From Prosthecobacter sp. (lineage in GTDB: Bacteria; Verrucomicrobiota; Verrucomicrobiia; Verrucomicrobiales; Verrucomicrobiaceae), in assembly GCA_030827515.1 (NCBI GenBank), contig JAUREI010000015.1, positions 1 to 38,669 of the forward strand: a DNA stretch of 38,669 nt, written 5' to 3'. This document shows, piece by piece, positions 9,618-18,200 of this stretch. How positions within the stretch are numbered: position 1 is the first letter of the stretch; every line of letters begins with the position of its first letter. The notes beneath the pieces are model-generated. The model saw only the letters and a list, made by a program, of their open reading frames with translations. It searched no databases and was not told the origin of the DNA. The translations under genes were made by a program, and so were the position numbers.

Positions 9618-10487
9618 ATGACGCTCCGAATTCGCCGCGCCCTCCTGCCGCTCCTGATCACCAGCACGCCCGCATCGGCCGCCGAACTCATCGACCCGGC
9701 CGCTTTCGGCTTCGGCCGTCCAGGCTACATGGTCGATACGACTTTCATCGGCAGCCAGGACTTCGAAGGCGGCGGCTTCGAAACCTTCGAACTGCGCACC
9801 ATCGTGCCGCTGTGGAAGCAGCGCCTCGACAACGGCCTGCGCCTCGGCATTTCGCTCGGCTACAATCTCACCGAGCATGACTTCAGCGGCACCGGCACCG
9901 ACCGTGAACTGCACACCCTGGAGGCCCAGCTGTCCGCCTTCTGGAAAAAACCGAATTCGCCCTGGTGGGGCCTCGGCTTCGTCACCCCCGGTCTCGGCTC
10001 GGACTTCGAAAAACTCTCCGGCGAGGATTTCCAGATCGCCGCCCTCGGCCTGCTCGGCTACGAGTTCACCGACACCTTCAGCGTCGCCGGCGGCCTCTTC
10101 GCCAGCCATGCCCACGACGAGGGTCGCGTGCTGCCGGCGCTCGGTTTCATCTGGCAGCCCGGCGACTGGACCCTGCAGGTCACCCCGCCCTTCCTGGTGC
10201 TCGGCCGACGCCTCAGTGACAAGCTGACGGTCAACCTCAGCGCCTATCCCGGGGGCGGCAGCTGGGACCTCGACGAGGATCGCAGCGCCAACACCCTGGT
10301 CGTTTCCGGTTGGCAGGCCGCCGCCGGTGCGATCTGGCAGTTCAATCCGCGCCTGAGTCTGGCCGTGCGCGCGGGCATCAACTTCGCCGGCGATCTCGAA
10401 ATCCGCGACCGCAACGACCGCACCCGCGTCGATGCATCGCTCGATCCCGCCCCATTCGCCGCCCTCAACCTGCGCTTCGGCTTCTGA
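9618..10487 (+). CDS. DUF6268-type outer-membrane beta-barrel protein
   Basis: A 289-residue protein with a short signal peptide (MTLRIRRALLPLLITSTPASA). The mature part alternates polar and aromatic/hydrophobic residues in strand-length segments (LRLGISLGYNLTEHDF, TFSVAGGLFASHAHDEG, RLSLAVRAGINFAGDLEI) and ends in LNLRFGF, with the terminal Phe recognised by the BAM machinery. This is the pattern of small outer-membrane barrels, and it most resembles DUF6268, frequent in Verrucomicrobiota. Function is unknown. It ends 6 bp from the stop of the convergent dinG-type gene with no clear terminator between them. Confidence 0.7.
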   Translation: MTLRIRRALLPLLITSTPASAAELIDPAAFGFGRPGYMVDTTFIGSQDFEGGGFETFELRTIVPLWKQRLDNGLRLGISLGYNLTEHDFSGTGTDRELHTLEAQLSAFWKKPNSPWWGLGFVTPGLGSDFEKLSGEDFQIAALGLLGYEFTDTFSVAGGLFASHAHDEGRVLPALGFIWQPGDWTLQVTPPFLVLGRRLSDKLTVNLSAYPGGGSWDLDEDRSANTLVVSGWQAAAGAIWQFNPRLSLAVRAGINFAGDLEIRDRNDRTRVDASLDPAPFAALNLRFGF

Positions 10488-10493
10488 ACCACC

Positions 10494-12497
10494 TCAAACG
10501 ATGTCGGTCGGACAGTCCGGCAGTGAAGCGAGGAAGGCGCGGCCGTAGGGTTTGCTGAGAATGCGCGGATCAAGGATGACGACCATGCCCTGATCCTGGC
10601 GGGTACGAATGAGGCGTCCAACCCCTTGTCGCAACTTGAGGACGGCCTCCGGCACGCTGTACGCGGTGAAGCTGTTCAGGCCCTGCTCCTCCAGATGCTC
10701 GAGCCGGCTCGCCGTGACCGGATGATCGGGCACCGCGAAAGGCAGGCGTGTGATGATGACATTGCTCAGCGCCTCGCCAGGCACGTCGACGCCCGTCCAA
10801 AAACTGTCGGTGCCGAGCAGCACGCTGTGCACGTCCTGCTTGAACTCGGCGAGCATCTGGTGGCGGGGCATGCCGCGCCCCTGAACCAGCAGGCGCCAGC
10901 CGCGCTCCTCGCAGAACTCCTCCAGCAGGTCGGCCTGCGCACTCATCTGGCTGTAGCCCGTGAACAGCACGAAGGCACGGCCGCGCGACAATTCCAGGAA
11001 ATGGCGGATTTTCTCCTGCAGGGCCTCCGCGTATTCGGGGCTCGAGGGCTCCGGCATCTTGCGCACGAGGTAGAGTCGCATCTGCTTGCGCAGGTCGAAC
11101 GGACTCTCGAGGACGGCGGCCTCGGCGCGCGCAGCGCCAACCCGGCGACGAAAATACTGCAACTCAGGGTCGTCACCCACGCCAAGGGTGGCACTGGTAA
11201 AGACACAGGCCTTGCCGCCGGAGAAAAACAGGCTCTCCAGCCTCGGGGCCACATCCACCGGCGCACTGTGAAAGGACAGAAGGCGCTGGTCACCGCCGCC
11301 GCGTTCCGCCCAGTACACATGCTCCTCCTCGCTCTGGTCGAGGAAGGCGGCGACACTGGTGCGCAGCGCGGTCAGGCGCTTGGCGATGTCGAGCAGTTCG
11401 AGTTTTTGCCCCTCGCTGCGGGCGGCATCGCCGGCCCTCTGGGCGGCGCGGGCCACCCGCTGCAGGGGCAGCGCCAGGCTGTCCTCGACCAGACCCGGAT
11501 CGCGCACGCGAAACTCCTTGCCGTAGGGACCGCTGAACTTGCAGGCGGCCTCGGCCTCCCGGAAAAAGCCGTCGACCATGCCCAGGCACTGGGCGACCTC
11601 GCGGATGCCGTCCTGCTCGCCGAGCGAGGCAAAGAAGCCCTTGCGCGTGCGCGGATTGAACAGGCGGCCGAGTTCAAAGCGGATGTTCGACTCGCTGACA
11701 TGCAGGCCGAAGGCGCGGGCGGCAATGTTCTCGATCGTGTGCGCCTCGTCGAGGATGACGAAGTCGCGCGGGAAGATGAAATTGGCATCCTCCGCCAGGG
11801 TTTCCTCGGCCGAGGCGAGCAGGGTGAAGAAGAGGGTGTGGTTGAGCACCAGCACGTCGGCCTCGGCCATGCGCCGGCGCACATCCTGGTAGACGCAGCC
11901 GCTGCCCGGCGGGCAGCGCCGCGGCGTGCAGGCGTGCGGCTCGCTGCAGACGAGCGACCAGACGCGCGCGCCGGGCGTAAAATCCATCTCACTGAGCGTG
12001 CCGCCCGGATGCTCGCGAAACCAGTCCTCGATCAGCTTCAACTCGGCGCTCTCGCTGCTGCTGAACAGGTCGCCGCTGTGGGCGAAGGCGTTTTTCAGGC
12101 GCGCCGGACAGAGGTAGTTGCCGCGCCCCTTGAGCAACTCGGCATGGAAATCGCCGGTGATCCGGCGCACGATCGGGATGTCCTTGTGAATGAGCTGTTC
12201 CTGCAGGTTGATCGTGTGCGTGCAGATGATCGCCTTGCGCCCCTGCTCAAGCGCGTGCTCCACCGCCGGCACCAGGTACGCGAGCGATTTGCCAACCCCA
12301 GTGGCCGCCTCGACGACCAGGGCCCGGTTCTGCTCGAGCGCGCGGGCGACCAACCCGGCCATGCGCTGCTGCTGCGGCCGGTATTCGAACTGCGGCGACT
12401 GCGCCAGCCGGCCCTCGGTCGAAAAGACATGGTGCATCCGCTCCGCCAAGCTGGCGGCGCCGGCAGCGCCGTCGGAGGCGTCGAGGATGCTGATCAT
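10494..12497 (-). CDS. dinG: ATP-dependent DNA helicase, DinG/YoaA (XPD-like) family
   Basis: A 667-residue superfamily 2 helicase. Walker A is AATGVGKSLAYLVP (Lys70), and the DEAH box is ILDEAH ending at 253. Four cysteines, Cys130 (NYLCPARL), Cys190, Cys195 and Cys201, match the spacing of the DinG/XPD iron-sulfur cluster; Cys184 is an extra one. C-terminal motifs GTDSFWTGVDVPGE and QGVGRLIRTRQDQG are motif V/VI elements. DinG-type enzymes unwind 5'-3' and resolve R-loops and D-loops after replication stress. No exonuclease domain is fused. The start at 12497 (MISILDASD) is chosen over the open frame to 12710. It diverges from the oxidoreductase gene, and no LexA box was recognised. Confidence 0.88.
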   Translation of the reverse strand: MISILDASDGAAGAASLAERMHHVFSTEGRLAQSPQFEYRPQQQRMAGLVARALEQNRALVVEAATGVGKSLAYLVPAVEHALEQGRKAIICTHTINLQEQLIHKDIPIVRRITGDFHAELLKGRGNYLCPARLKNAFAHSGDLFSSSESAELKLIEDWFREHPGGTLSEMDFTPGARVWSLVCSEPHACTPRRCPPGSGCVYQDVRRRMAEADVLVLNHTLFFTLLASAEETLAEDANFIFPRDFVILDEAHTIENIAARAFGLHVSESNIRFELGRLFNPRTRKGFFASLGEQDGIREVAQCLGMVDGFFREAEAACKFSGPYGKEFRVRDPGLVEDSLALPLQRVARAAQRAGDAARSEGQKLELLDIAKRLTALRTSVAAFLDQSEEEHVYWAERGGGDQRLLSFHSAPVDVAPRLESLFFSGGKACVFTSATLGVGDDPELQYFRRRVGAARAEAAVLESPFDLRKQMRLYLVRKMPEPSSPEYAEALQEKIRHFLELSRGRAFVLFTGYSQMSAQADLLEEFCEERGWRLLVQGRGMPRHQMLAEFKQDVHSVLLGTDSFWTGVDVPGEALSNVIITRLPFAVPDHPVTASRLEHLEEQGLNSFTAYSVPEAVLKLRQGVGRLIRTRQDQGMVVILDPRILSKPYGRAFLASLPDCPTDIV

Positions 12498-12588
12498 GGA
12501 ACGGCAAGATGCCGGGGCGCGGCGCCGGCGCAATGACGAGTGCGCGCCGTTCACTTGCATGCCGCCGCTTTGTGCGGACTGTCGCCCC

Positions 12589-13617
12589 ATGAGTTCCCCA
12601 CGCCCCCTTCGCATCGGTCTCGTCGGCGCCGGCGGCATCGTCAAGCAGCGCCACCTGCCCGGCCTGCGCGCCCTTCCCGGGGTGAGCTTCCGCGCCGTCG
12701 CCAATTCCACGCTCGCCAGCGCCGGGGCTTTCTGCCGCGAGTTCGCGCCGGAAGCCGAACCTCTGGCGCGATGGGAGGACGTCGTCGATCATGACGAGGT
12801 CGACATCGTTTGGATCGGCGCCCATCCCAACCTGCACGCGGATGCCACCTGCTTTGCGCTGGAACGCGGCAAGCACGTGTTCACCCAGGCGCGCATGGCG
12901 GCCAGCCTCGCCGAGGCCGAGCGCATGTGGGAGAAATCGCAAAGCTTCCCCGAACTCGTCACGGGTATCTGCCCCGCCCCACACGGCCTGCGTGGCGGCG
13001 ACCACCTGCGGCAACTGCTGGACGAAGGCGCCATCGGCCGGCCGCATCAGGTCGTCCTGCACAGCTTCAGCCCGGCCTGGCTGGATCCCACCCAGGCGAA
13101 CCACTGGCGTCGCCGCAGCGAGACCAGCGGCATCCAGATTCTCACCCTCGGCATCTACATCGAGGTCCTGCAACGCTGGCTCGGCAACATCGTCGAGGTG
13201 GAGGCCCGCTCCGGCTTCGCCGGCTCGGAGCGCCGGGATGACGCCGTCGACATCCCCGACTTTTTGCACGTGCTCGCCCGCTTTCGCAACGGCACCGAAG
13301 CCGCCCTGCTGTTCAGCGGCGTCGCCGCCCATGCCCCGGGCGACCAGCTCTGGATCCACGGTGCCGAGGGCACTTTGCACTACGATTTTGGTGACGAAAG
13401 CCTGCGTCTCGGCACCCGAACCAGCGGGCTTCAAATCGTTGAGGTGCCACCGGAACAGCAGGGTGGCTGGACCGTTGAACGCGATTTCATCGCCGCCGTG
13501 CGCGATCCGGCCGCTCCCCGGCCTCGGCCCAACTTCACCGAAGGGCTGTGCTACATGCGAGTCGTTGATGCCGTCTGGCGGGCCCTCGAGACCGGCAGCG
13601 CCGAGCGCTGCGCGTGA
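12589..13617 (+). CDS. Gfo/Idh/MocA-type oxidoreductase lacking the EKP motif
   Basis: A 342-residue protein. The N-terminal Rossmann fold is clear (IGLVGAGGIVKQRHLPGL, then HPNLHADATCFALERGKHVF), followed by the family's alpha/beta C-terminal domain (LHSFSPAWLDP, IHGAEGTLHYDFGDESLRL). Members are NAD(P)-dependent sugar or inositol dehydrogenases. Where most have a Glu-Lys-Pro motif with a catalytic Lys, this protein has Thr-Gln-Ala-Arg-Met (99-103), so the usual Lys is absent. It could use another residue, act on an unusual substrate or be non-catalytic. The start at 12589 follows a GC-rich inverted repeat. It lies 60 bp before the TPR gene; a functional connection is not evident. Confidence 0.8.
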   Translation: MSSPRPLRIGLVGAGGIVKQRHLPGLRALPGVSFRAVANSTLASAGAFCREFAPEAEPLARWEDVVDHDEVDIVWIGAHPNLHADATCFALERGKHVFTQARMAASLAEAERMWEKSQSFPELVTGICPAPHGLRGGDHLRQLLDEGAIGRPHQVVLHSFSPAWLDPTQANHWRRRSETSGIQILTLGIYIEVLQRWLGNIVEVEARSGFAGSERRDDAVDIPDFLHVLARFRNGTEAALLFSGVAAHAPGDQLWIHGAEGTLHYDFGDESLRLGTRTSGLQIVEVPPEQQGGWTVERDFIAAVRDPAAPRPRPNFTEGLCYMRVVDAVWRALETGSAERCA

Positions 13618-13619
13618 AA

Positions 13620-13647
13620 TTGTCAGGATTAGAAATTTACCTATTGA
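13620..13647 (+). promoter_or_regulatory. Possible sigma-70 promoter for the TPR-ExbB operon
   Basis: TTGTCA (13620-13625) and TATTGA (13642-13647) with a 16-bp spacer lie in a conspicuously AT-rich island of about 60 bp between GC-rich genes, 30 bp before the TPR ATG. The -10 match is partial. Confidence 0.35.
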
Positions 13648-13660
13648 AATCTTGCACCTC

Positions 13661-13679
13661 ATGGGTTGATTGAACCCAT
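13661..13679 (+). repeat. Inverted repeat covering the TPR gene start codon
   Basis: ATGGGTT-gattg-AACCCAT is a perfect 7-bp inverted repeat. Its right arm includes the first two bases of the ATG at 13678, so the hairpin would hide the initiation site in mRNA. It could also be an operator at the DNA level. Confidence 0.4.
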
Positions 13680-16446
13680 GCCTGTCCGTGCCCTCCTTCG
13701 GGTCCTGCCGCTGCTGGCCAGTGTCGTTCTCGGCGCGGACCTGGAGCCAGCCGATCTGCTGGCAGCCGGTGAGAAAGCCGGCGCCGCCCGGGACTGGTCG
13801 CAGGCGGCCGAACACTTTCAGGCCTTCCTCGACAGCTATGGCGAGGAACCCTCCCTGGCCGAAGCCGTGGCACGGGTGAAGCCCCGACTGGCGTTGATGC
13901 GCCTTCGAATGGGGGAATTCGGCGCCGCCGGCGAACTGGTCTCCGAATGCCTCAGCGCGCCCGGACTGGAACCTTCGATGCGCGATGAATTGAGCTTCTG
14001 GCACGGCATCCTCCTCCTGAAGATGGAAGCCCACGAGGAGGCGCGCGCCGCCCTGCTCGCCTACTTTCAGGCACCGGAGTTCCAGACCCCGCGCAAGGTC
14101 GAGACAATCCTGCTGTATGGCAGCACCTTCGCGCTCGAAAACCGCCACGCGGAGGCGGCGGCCTTTTTCGCCCAGCAGTCCTCCCGGCTCTGGCAGCTTG
14201 ACCGCGAAGCCGCCCTGCGTGCCCAGGTCCTGCGCCTGCACGCCCTGCTGGCGACCGATCAACTGGGGGTGGCGTTCGAGCTTGCGGGCACGATGCGTCC
14301 CCACGTGGCGGAGGTCACCCAGCTGGTCTGCCTGCACAGCCTGCTGGCGGAACTCGGCGGCCGCTTGCTCGAAGCCGGCCGGCATCATGAAGCCATTGCC
14401 TGCCTGCTGCGGGTCTGGCCGGCGGACCGCCTGCAGCGCCATCAGGCGAGGCGCCTGCAAACCCTGCGACTTGAGCTTGAGGCCCTGGAGCAGCGGCCGG
14501 GCAGCGAACCCCTCGCCTTTCAAAAACGCGGCGTGCTGGCGCGTGCCGAACGCGAGTTGCGCCACTTCGCCGCGACGGCGGACTTCGACCTCGGCGTGCG
14601 CCTGCGCCTGGGGCATGCCTGGCTCGGGCTCGAACGCTGGCACGAGGCTGCCCTGGTGCTTGAAGCCGCCCAGGAGCTGCCGGGAACCCGTGAAATGCAG
14701 GCGCAGGCCGGACTCGCCGCCCTGCAGTGCTGGCAGCAACTGGGTCGCCAGGACCGCTGCATCGACGCGGCCCAAGCCTGGCTGAAGCGATTCGGGAACG
14801 TCCCCGGGGAGTTCACCCTGCGAGTGCGCTACCTGCTCGCCCAGGCACACTATGATGCGGCGGCCTTCCCTGCCGCGGCAACCGCGTTTGATGCTCTCGC
14901 GGCGGAATCCCATGACCTGGCACCCGCATCGGCATTTCTCGCCGGCATGGCCCGGCTCATGGCCGACGACGCTGCCGGTGCCGCCCGCTGTTTCCGCGAC
15001 CTGCTGTCACGCCACGGTGGCGCCCCCGTCGCCGAGGACGCCAGCTACTGGCTCGGCCTGGCCCTGAGTTTCGACCGCGAGTATGCCGCCTGTCGCGACC
15101 ACCTCGAGGCCCACCTGCGCCGCTATGGCGCCAGCGCCCGTCACTTGGAGCAGGCGGTGTTCCGGCGCGCCTACTGCCGTCACGCGCTCGGTGATCGTGA
15201 CGGTGCGCTCGGGGAGTTTGAAGCCTTCCTGCGCGACCACCCCGGGGCGGTGGACGCCGACGAGGCACGCCTGCTCTGCGGCGACCTCCTGTGCGCGCTG
15301 GGTGAACTCGACCGGGGTCTCGCCAGCTACCGCGCGGTCAGCACCGGCCCGTGGTTCGAACCCGCTCATTTCAACATGGGCCAGGTGTTCAAGTTGCGCC
15401 GCGACTGGGACGGATTGCGCGAGCACCATCAGGTCTTTCTCGGCGCCCACCCGCACAGTCGGCGGTTGGCCGAAGCGGTGTTTTGGTGTGGCCAGGCCAG
15501 CCTCGCCCAAGGCCGGCCGGAGGAAGCTCGCGATGCCTACTGGCAGGCCATCAACGCGTTCGGCAATGAACCCGCCCACCACGGGGTCGAGGATGTCCTT
15601 CTGGCCATGGCACGATTGTATCGCGGCGAGACGGGTCGCCTGGAACTGCGCCGCGAACTCCTGCGCCGACGCCAGACTGCCAGTGCCGCCGGCCAGCGCA
15701 CCCTGACCGCGCGGCTGCACTGGCTGGAAGCGCAGCTGCAGCCGGCCGACCGGCCGCGCCTCGCCCAGGCCGATTTCCTGATGGCCGCCTCCCTGCTCGA
15801 TGTGCAGCGGCAGAACCCTCGCGTCATTGCCGACTGCGCCGATGCCTCGCGCCTGGCCGGCAGCAAAATGAGAGCCCGCGAACTTTACACCGAACTCATC
15901 CGCTGGCACCCGCGTTCCATTGAGGTCGAACGCGCCCAGGCCGGACTCGGCCTCCTCGCCGCGGCGGCCGGCGAAGCCCGCGAGGCGCTCGACTGGTTCA
16001 CGCGCTGCGACAAGCGCACCGTCAGTTCCGGCCTGCGGGCCCTGATTCGCCTCGAGCGGGCCAGACTTCTCGCCGACCTGGACCGGCCGCAGGAAGCCGC
16101 CAGCCTGTTCCGCGACCTGCTGGCCGACAAAACCACGGAGGCGCGCATCAAGGCTGAAACGCTGCTGGCCTGGGCCTCCCTCTGGGAGAAGCAGGGCGAG
16201 GCGCTCAAGGCCGCCGCCCTCTACGAGCGGGTCTATCTCGGACACGGCCGCCAGCGGGATCTCGCCGCCCGGGCCTACCTCGCCCGCGGGCTCGCCCTCG
16301 AAACCCTCGGCCGCCGGCCCGAGGCGGTCGAGGTCTTTGCCGAACTGGTCGCCAGCGAAGCCCTCAACGGCCTGCCGGAACAGGCCGAGGCGGAACGACG
16401 CCTGCAGCGACTGCCGGCGCGCGCGAACGACAAGACCCCCTCCTGA
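13678..16446 (+). CDS. Large periplasmic tetratricopeptide-repeat protein
   Basis: A 922-residue protein with an N-terminal signal peptide (MPVRALLRVLPLLASVVLGA). The remainder is almost wholly helical and Ala/Leu/Arg-rich, with many TPR-like units such as RDWSQAAEHFQAFLDSYGEE, GDRDGALGEFEAFLRDHPGA, GRPEEARDAYWQAINAFGNE and AGEAREALDWFTRC. It resembles YbgF/BamD-like and other envelope TPR scaffolds that bind partner proteins. The ATG at 13678 is used; a TTG at 13666 would add four residues. The stop at 16446 is followed after one base by the next ATG, so the next gene is translationally coupled. With the ExbB-type protein two genes on, an envelope complex powered by the proton gradient is plausible but inferred. 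Confidence 0.8.
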   Translation: MPVRALLRVLPLLASVVLGADLEPADLLAAGEKAGAARDWSQAAEHFQAFLDSYGEEPSLAEAVARVKPRLALMRLRMGEFGAAGELVSECLSAPGLEPSMRDELSFWHGILLLKMEAHEEARAALLAYFQAPEFQTPRKVETILLYGSTFALENRHAEAAAFFAQQSSRLWQLDREAALRAQVLRLHALLATDQLGVAFELAGTMRPHVAEVTQLVCLHSLLAELGGRLLEAGRHHEAIACLLRVWPADRLQRHQARRLQTLRLELEALEQRPGSEPLAFQKRGVLARAERELRHFAATADFDLGVRLRLGHAWLGLERWHEAALVLEAAQELPGTREMQAQAGLAALQCWQQLGRQDRCIDAAQAWLKRFGNVPGEFTLRVRYLLAQAHYDAAAFPAAATAFDALAAESHDLAPASAFLAGMARLMADDAAGAARCFRDLLSRHGGAPVAEDASYWLGLALSFDREYAACRDHLEAHLRRYGASARHLEQAVFRRAYCRHALGDRDGALGEFEAFLRDHPGAVDADEARLLCGDLLCALGELDRGLASYRAVSTGPWFEPAHFNMGQVFKLRRDWDGLREHHQVFLGAHPHSRRLAEAVFWCGQASLAQGRPEEARDAYWQAINAFGNEPAHHGVEDVLLAMARLYRGETGRLELRRELLRRRQTASAAGQRTLTARLHWLEAQLQPADRPRLAQADFLMAASLLDVQRQNPRVIADCADASRLAGSKMRARELYTELIRWHPRSIEVERAQAGLGLLAAAAGEAREALDWFTRCDKRTVSSGLRALIRLERARLLADLDRPQEAASLFRDLLADKTTEARIKAETLLAWASLWEKQGEALKAAALYERVYLGHGRQRDLAARAYLARGLALETLGRRPEAVEVFAELVASEALNGLPEQAEAERRLQRLPARANDKTPS

Positions 16447-16447
16447 G

Positions 16448-17353
16448 ATGCGCCACTGCCTTGCCATGCTCCTTCTGCTCGCCGGGGTGGCTGCGGCGCA
16501 GGACGTCGTGCACCTGCAGGATGGCCGGGTGTTGCACGGGCGCTTGGAACGCCTCGCCAGTCGCGAGATCCTCATGGTGGAAACCCTCGCGGACGGGCGC
16601 GGCACGGTGCAGCGCAGCCTGCCGCCCGACCAGGTGCGTTTCATCGACTTCGCACAGCTCCCGGGCGAGAAAGAGGCGCTTGCCAAACCGGCAGCCCACG
16701 AGCACCGACTGCTCGACCTCTGGCAGGAAAAATCCGTGCACCTCGGGCAACCGGCAAGCAACGCCGGTGAGATCGGTCTGGTCCTCATGCAGGAATGCCT
16801 GCGTCGCGGTGATCCCCTGCTGGCGGAACGGGCCCTGCGCGTCGGCGATCTGGTTGCCCGCGAGGATTGGAACCCGCGCCGGCGCAGTGAGGCCCGCCGG
16901 GGTTGCCTTCGCGCCCTGCTGCAGTTGCGCCGTCTCGACGAAGCCGTCGCCGAGGCCGAACGCCTGGCGAACAGCGAAGATGACCCCGACCTGCTGCTGG
17001 AAGCGGGGCTGGTGCTCGCCCAGGCCGAGTTCGAACGCCTGCGCCAGTTTGAGACCCAACACCCGCGCTGGCGCGAGAATCCCGAGCACGCCGCCGAACG
17101 CCTGCAACGCTACCATCGCACCCTCGACCTGTTCCTGCGCCTGCCGCTTTTTCATGGGACGGAGGATGAGCGTGCCGCCCAAGCCCTTTGGGGGGCCGTG
17201 CAGGTGCACCGTTTCGCCGGCGAATCGCAGGCTGCCCAGGATCGCACCCGCGATCTGCTCGCCCTCTACCCCGGCACCGCCGCCGCCCACGATGCGGCCC
17301 AAGCGCCGCCCGCCACGCCTGCACACGCAACTCCACCCGCCTCCCCGCCATGA
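16448..17353 (+). CDS. Secreted protein with N-terminal Sm-like beta domain and TPR-like helices
   Basis: A 301-residue protein with a signal peptide (MRHCLAMLLLLAGVAAAQ). Residues ~19-70 (VVHLQDGRVLHGRLERL ... LPPDQVRFIDF) form a short beta-rich unit like the small Sm-like barrels seen at the N-terminus of many Planctomycetes and Verrucomicrobiota secreted proteins. Residues ~100-265 are helical and Arg/Glu/Ala-rich, TPR-like. The tail after ~275 is Ala/Pro/Thr-rich and low complexity, probably disordered. No enzymatic motif is seen. It starts 2 bp after the TPR gene stop and overlaps the ExbB-type gene by ATGA, so the three are one operon. Function is unknown; a periplasmic adaptor between TPR scaffold and channel is a guess. 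Confidence 0.72.
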   Translation: MRHCLAMLLLLAGVAAAQDVVHLQDGRVLHGRLERLASREILMVETLADGRGTVQRSLPPDQVRFIDFAQLPGEKEALAKPAAHEHRLLDLWQEKSVHLGQPASNAGEIGLVLMQECLRRGDPLLAERALRVGDLVAREDWNPRRRSEARRGCLRALLQLRRLDEAVAEAERLANSEDDPDLLLEAGLVLAQAEFERLRQFETQHPRWRENPEHAAERLQRYHRTLDLFLRLPLFHGTEDERAAQALWGAVQVHRFAGESQAAQDRTRDLLALYPGTAAAHDAAQAPPATPAHATPPASPP

Positions 17354-18117
17354 TCCCACCCCGACGCTTCACGCACGCCTTCCTCCTCCCCCTCACCGGG
17401 GTTCTGCTCACGCACCTCTTTGCCGGTTCGGCAGGCGCCCAGGAACCGCCGCAGCCCGTGGTCGAATCCACCTCGCTGCTCGACCTGTATCATCAGGGCG
17501 GCTGGACAATGCATCTGCTGCTGGTTTTCTCCGTCGCCACCGCCGCCGTGGCCACCTACTGCCTGATGCATTTGAGCGCCAAAAAGATGGCTCCGAGAAG
17601 CCTGGTCGACACCCTGACGCTCGCCATGCAGAAGCGCGATGTCGGCGGCGCCTACCAGCACTGTCTGGCCAACCCCTGCGGGGTCACGCGCGTCCTCGCC
17701 GCCGCCCTGCTCAAGGTCAATTTCGAGCGCGATCAGGGCAACAAGGTGTCGATGGAGGAAGCCGCCGCCGAGGCGATTGACGCCGAGGAGACGCGCTGGA
17801 CCCTGTGGGTCAACTATCTCAACGTCTTCGCCACGCTGGCGCCGATGCTCGGCCTGTTTGGCACGGTCACCGGCATGATCGCCGCCTTCAATCAGCTCAA
17901 GTCAGGCCAGAGCGAACCCGCCGACCTTGCGGGCGGCATTGGCGAGGCAATGATCACCACCGCCGGTGGCCTCATCGTCGGCATCCCCGCGATGTTCTTC
18001 TACTTCTTCTTCCGCAACCGCCTGATGGGCCTGACCGCCGAGATCCAGCGCCATGCCTCCTTCCTGATCGGCGTGCTCTCGGGGGAGGTGAAGCTGTCGG
18101 GCGGTGATGCCGGCTGA
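17350..18117 (+). CDS. MotA/TolQ/ExbB-family proton channel subunit
   Basis: A 255-residue inner-membrane protein. It has an N-terminal signal-like segment (residues 1-30), a first helix at about 55-74, and two later helices at about 153-177 and 200-222. The family signature lies in NVFATLAPMLGLFGTVTGMI and in GGIGEAMITTAGGLIVGIPA. ExbB/TolQ subunits form pentameric channels that use the proton gradient with an ExbD/TolR partner. The ATG overlaps the preceding stop (ATGA). The gene is the last of the operon: the next gene, rpsF, is convergent, so no exbD follows. The signal-peptide extension before the first helix is seen in some TonB-system ExbB proteins. The energised partner is unknown. 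Confidence 0.9.
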   Translation: MIPPRRFTHAFLLPLTGVLLTHLFAGSAGAQEPPQPVVESTSLLDLYHQGGWTMHLLLVFSVATAAVATYCLMHLSAKKMAPRSLVDTLTLAMQKRDVGGAYQHCLANPCGVTRVLAAALLKVNFERDQGNKVSMEEAAAEAIDAEETRWTLWVNYLNVFATLAPMLGLFGTVTGMIAAFNQLKSGQSEPADLAGGIGEAMITTAGGLIVGIPAMFFYFFFRNRLMGLTAEIQRHASFLIGVLSGEVKLSGGDAG

Positions 18118-18133
18118 TCGGGCGTCACGGCCC

Positions 18134-18173
18134 AAAAAAACACGAAGGAGACGCCGCGGCAGCGACATCTCCT
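18134..18173 (-). terminator. Rho-independent terminator of the prs-rplY-pth-rpsF run
   Basis: On the minus strand AGGAGA (18173-18168) pairs with TCTCCT (18151-18146). The stem is followed by TCGTG and then seven T (18140-18134). It lies 28 bp after the rpsF stop and 17 bp after the convergent ExbB stop. Confidence 0.7.
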
Positions 18174-18200
18174 CCGTTCAAATCCGGCAATACGCTTGGC

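Noticed and set aside
10626-12536. A 636-codon plus-strand frame antisense to dinG, and similar frames at 15007-16788 and 28550-30025 (minus) and 30818-32572 (plus)
   Set aside because: All are mirror frames of genes with clear catalytic motifs; none has a motif or start context of its own.
13666-13677. A TTG start four codons upstream for the TPR gene
   Set aside because: The ATG at 13678 gives a normal signal peptide, and TTG has no better ribosome-binding site.
12247-14913. An 888-codon minus-strand open frame antisense to the start of dinG, the oxidoreductase and the TPR gene
   Set aside because: It overlaps three genes with strong protein-family signals, spans the AT-rich intergenic island, and has no recognisable motif. 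Long shadow frames are expected in GC-rich DNA.
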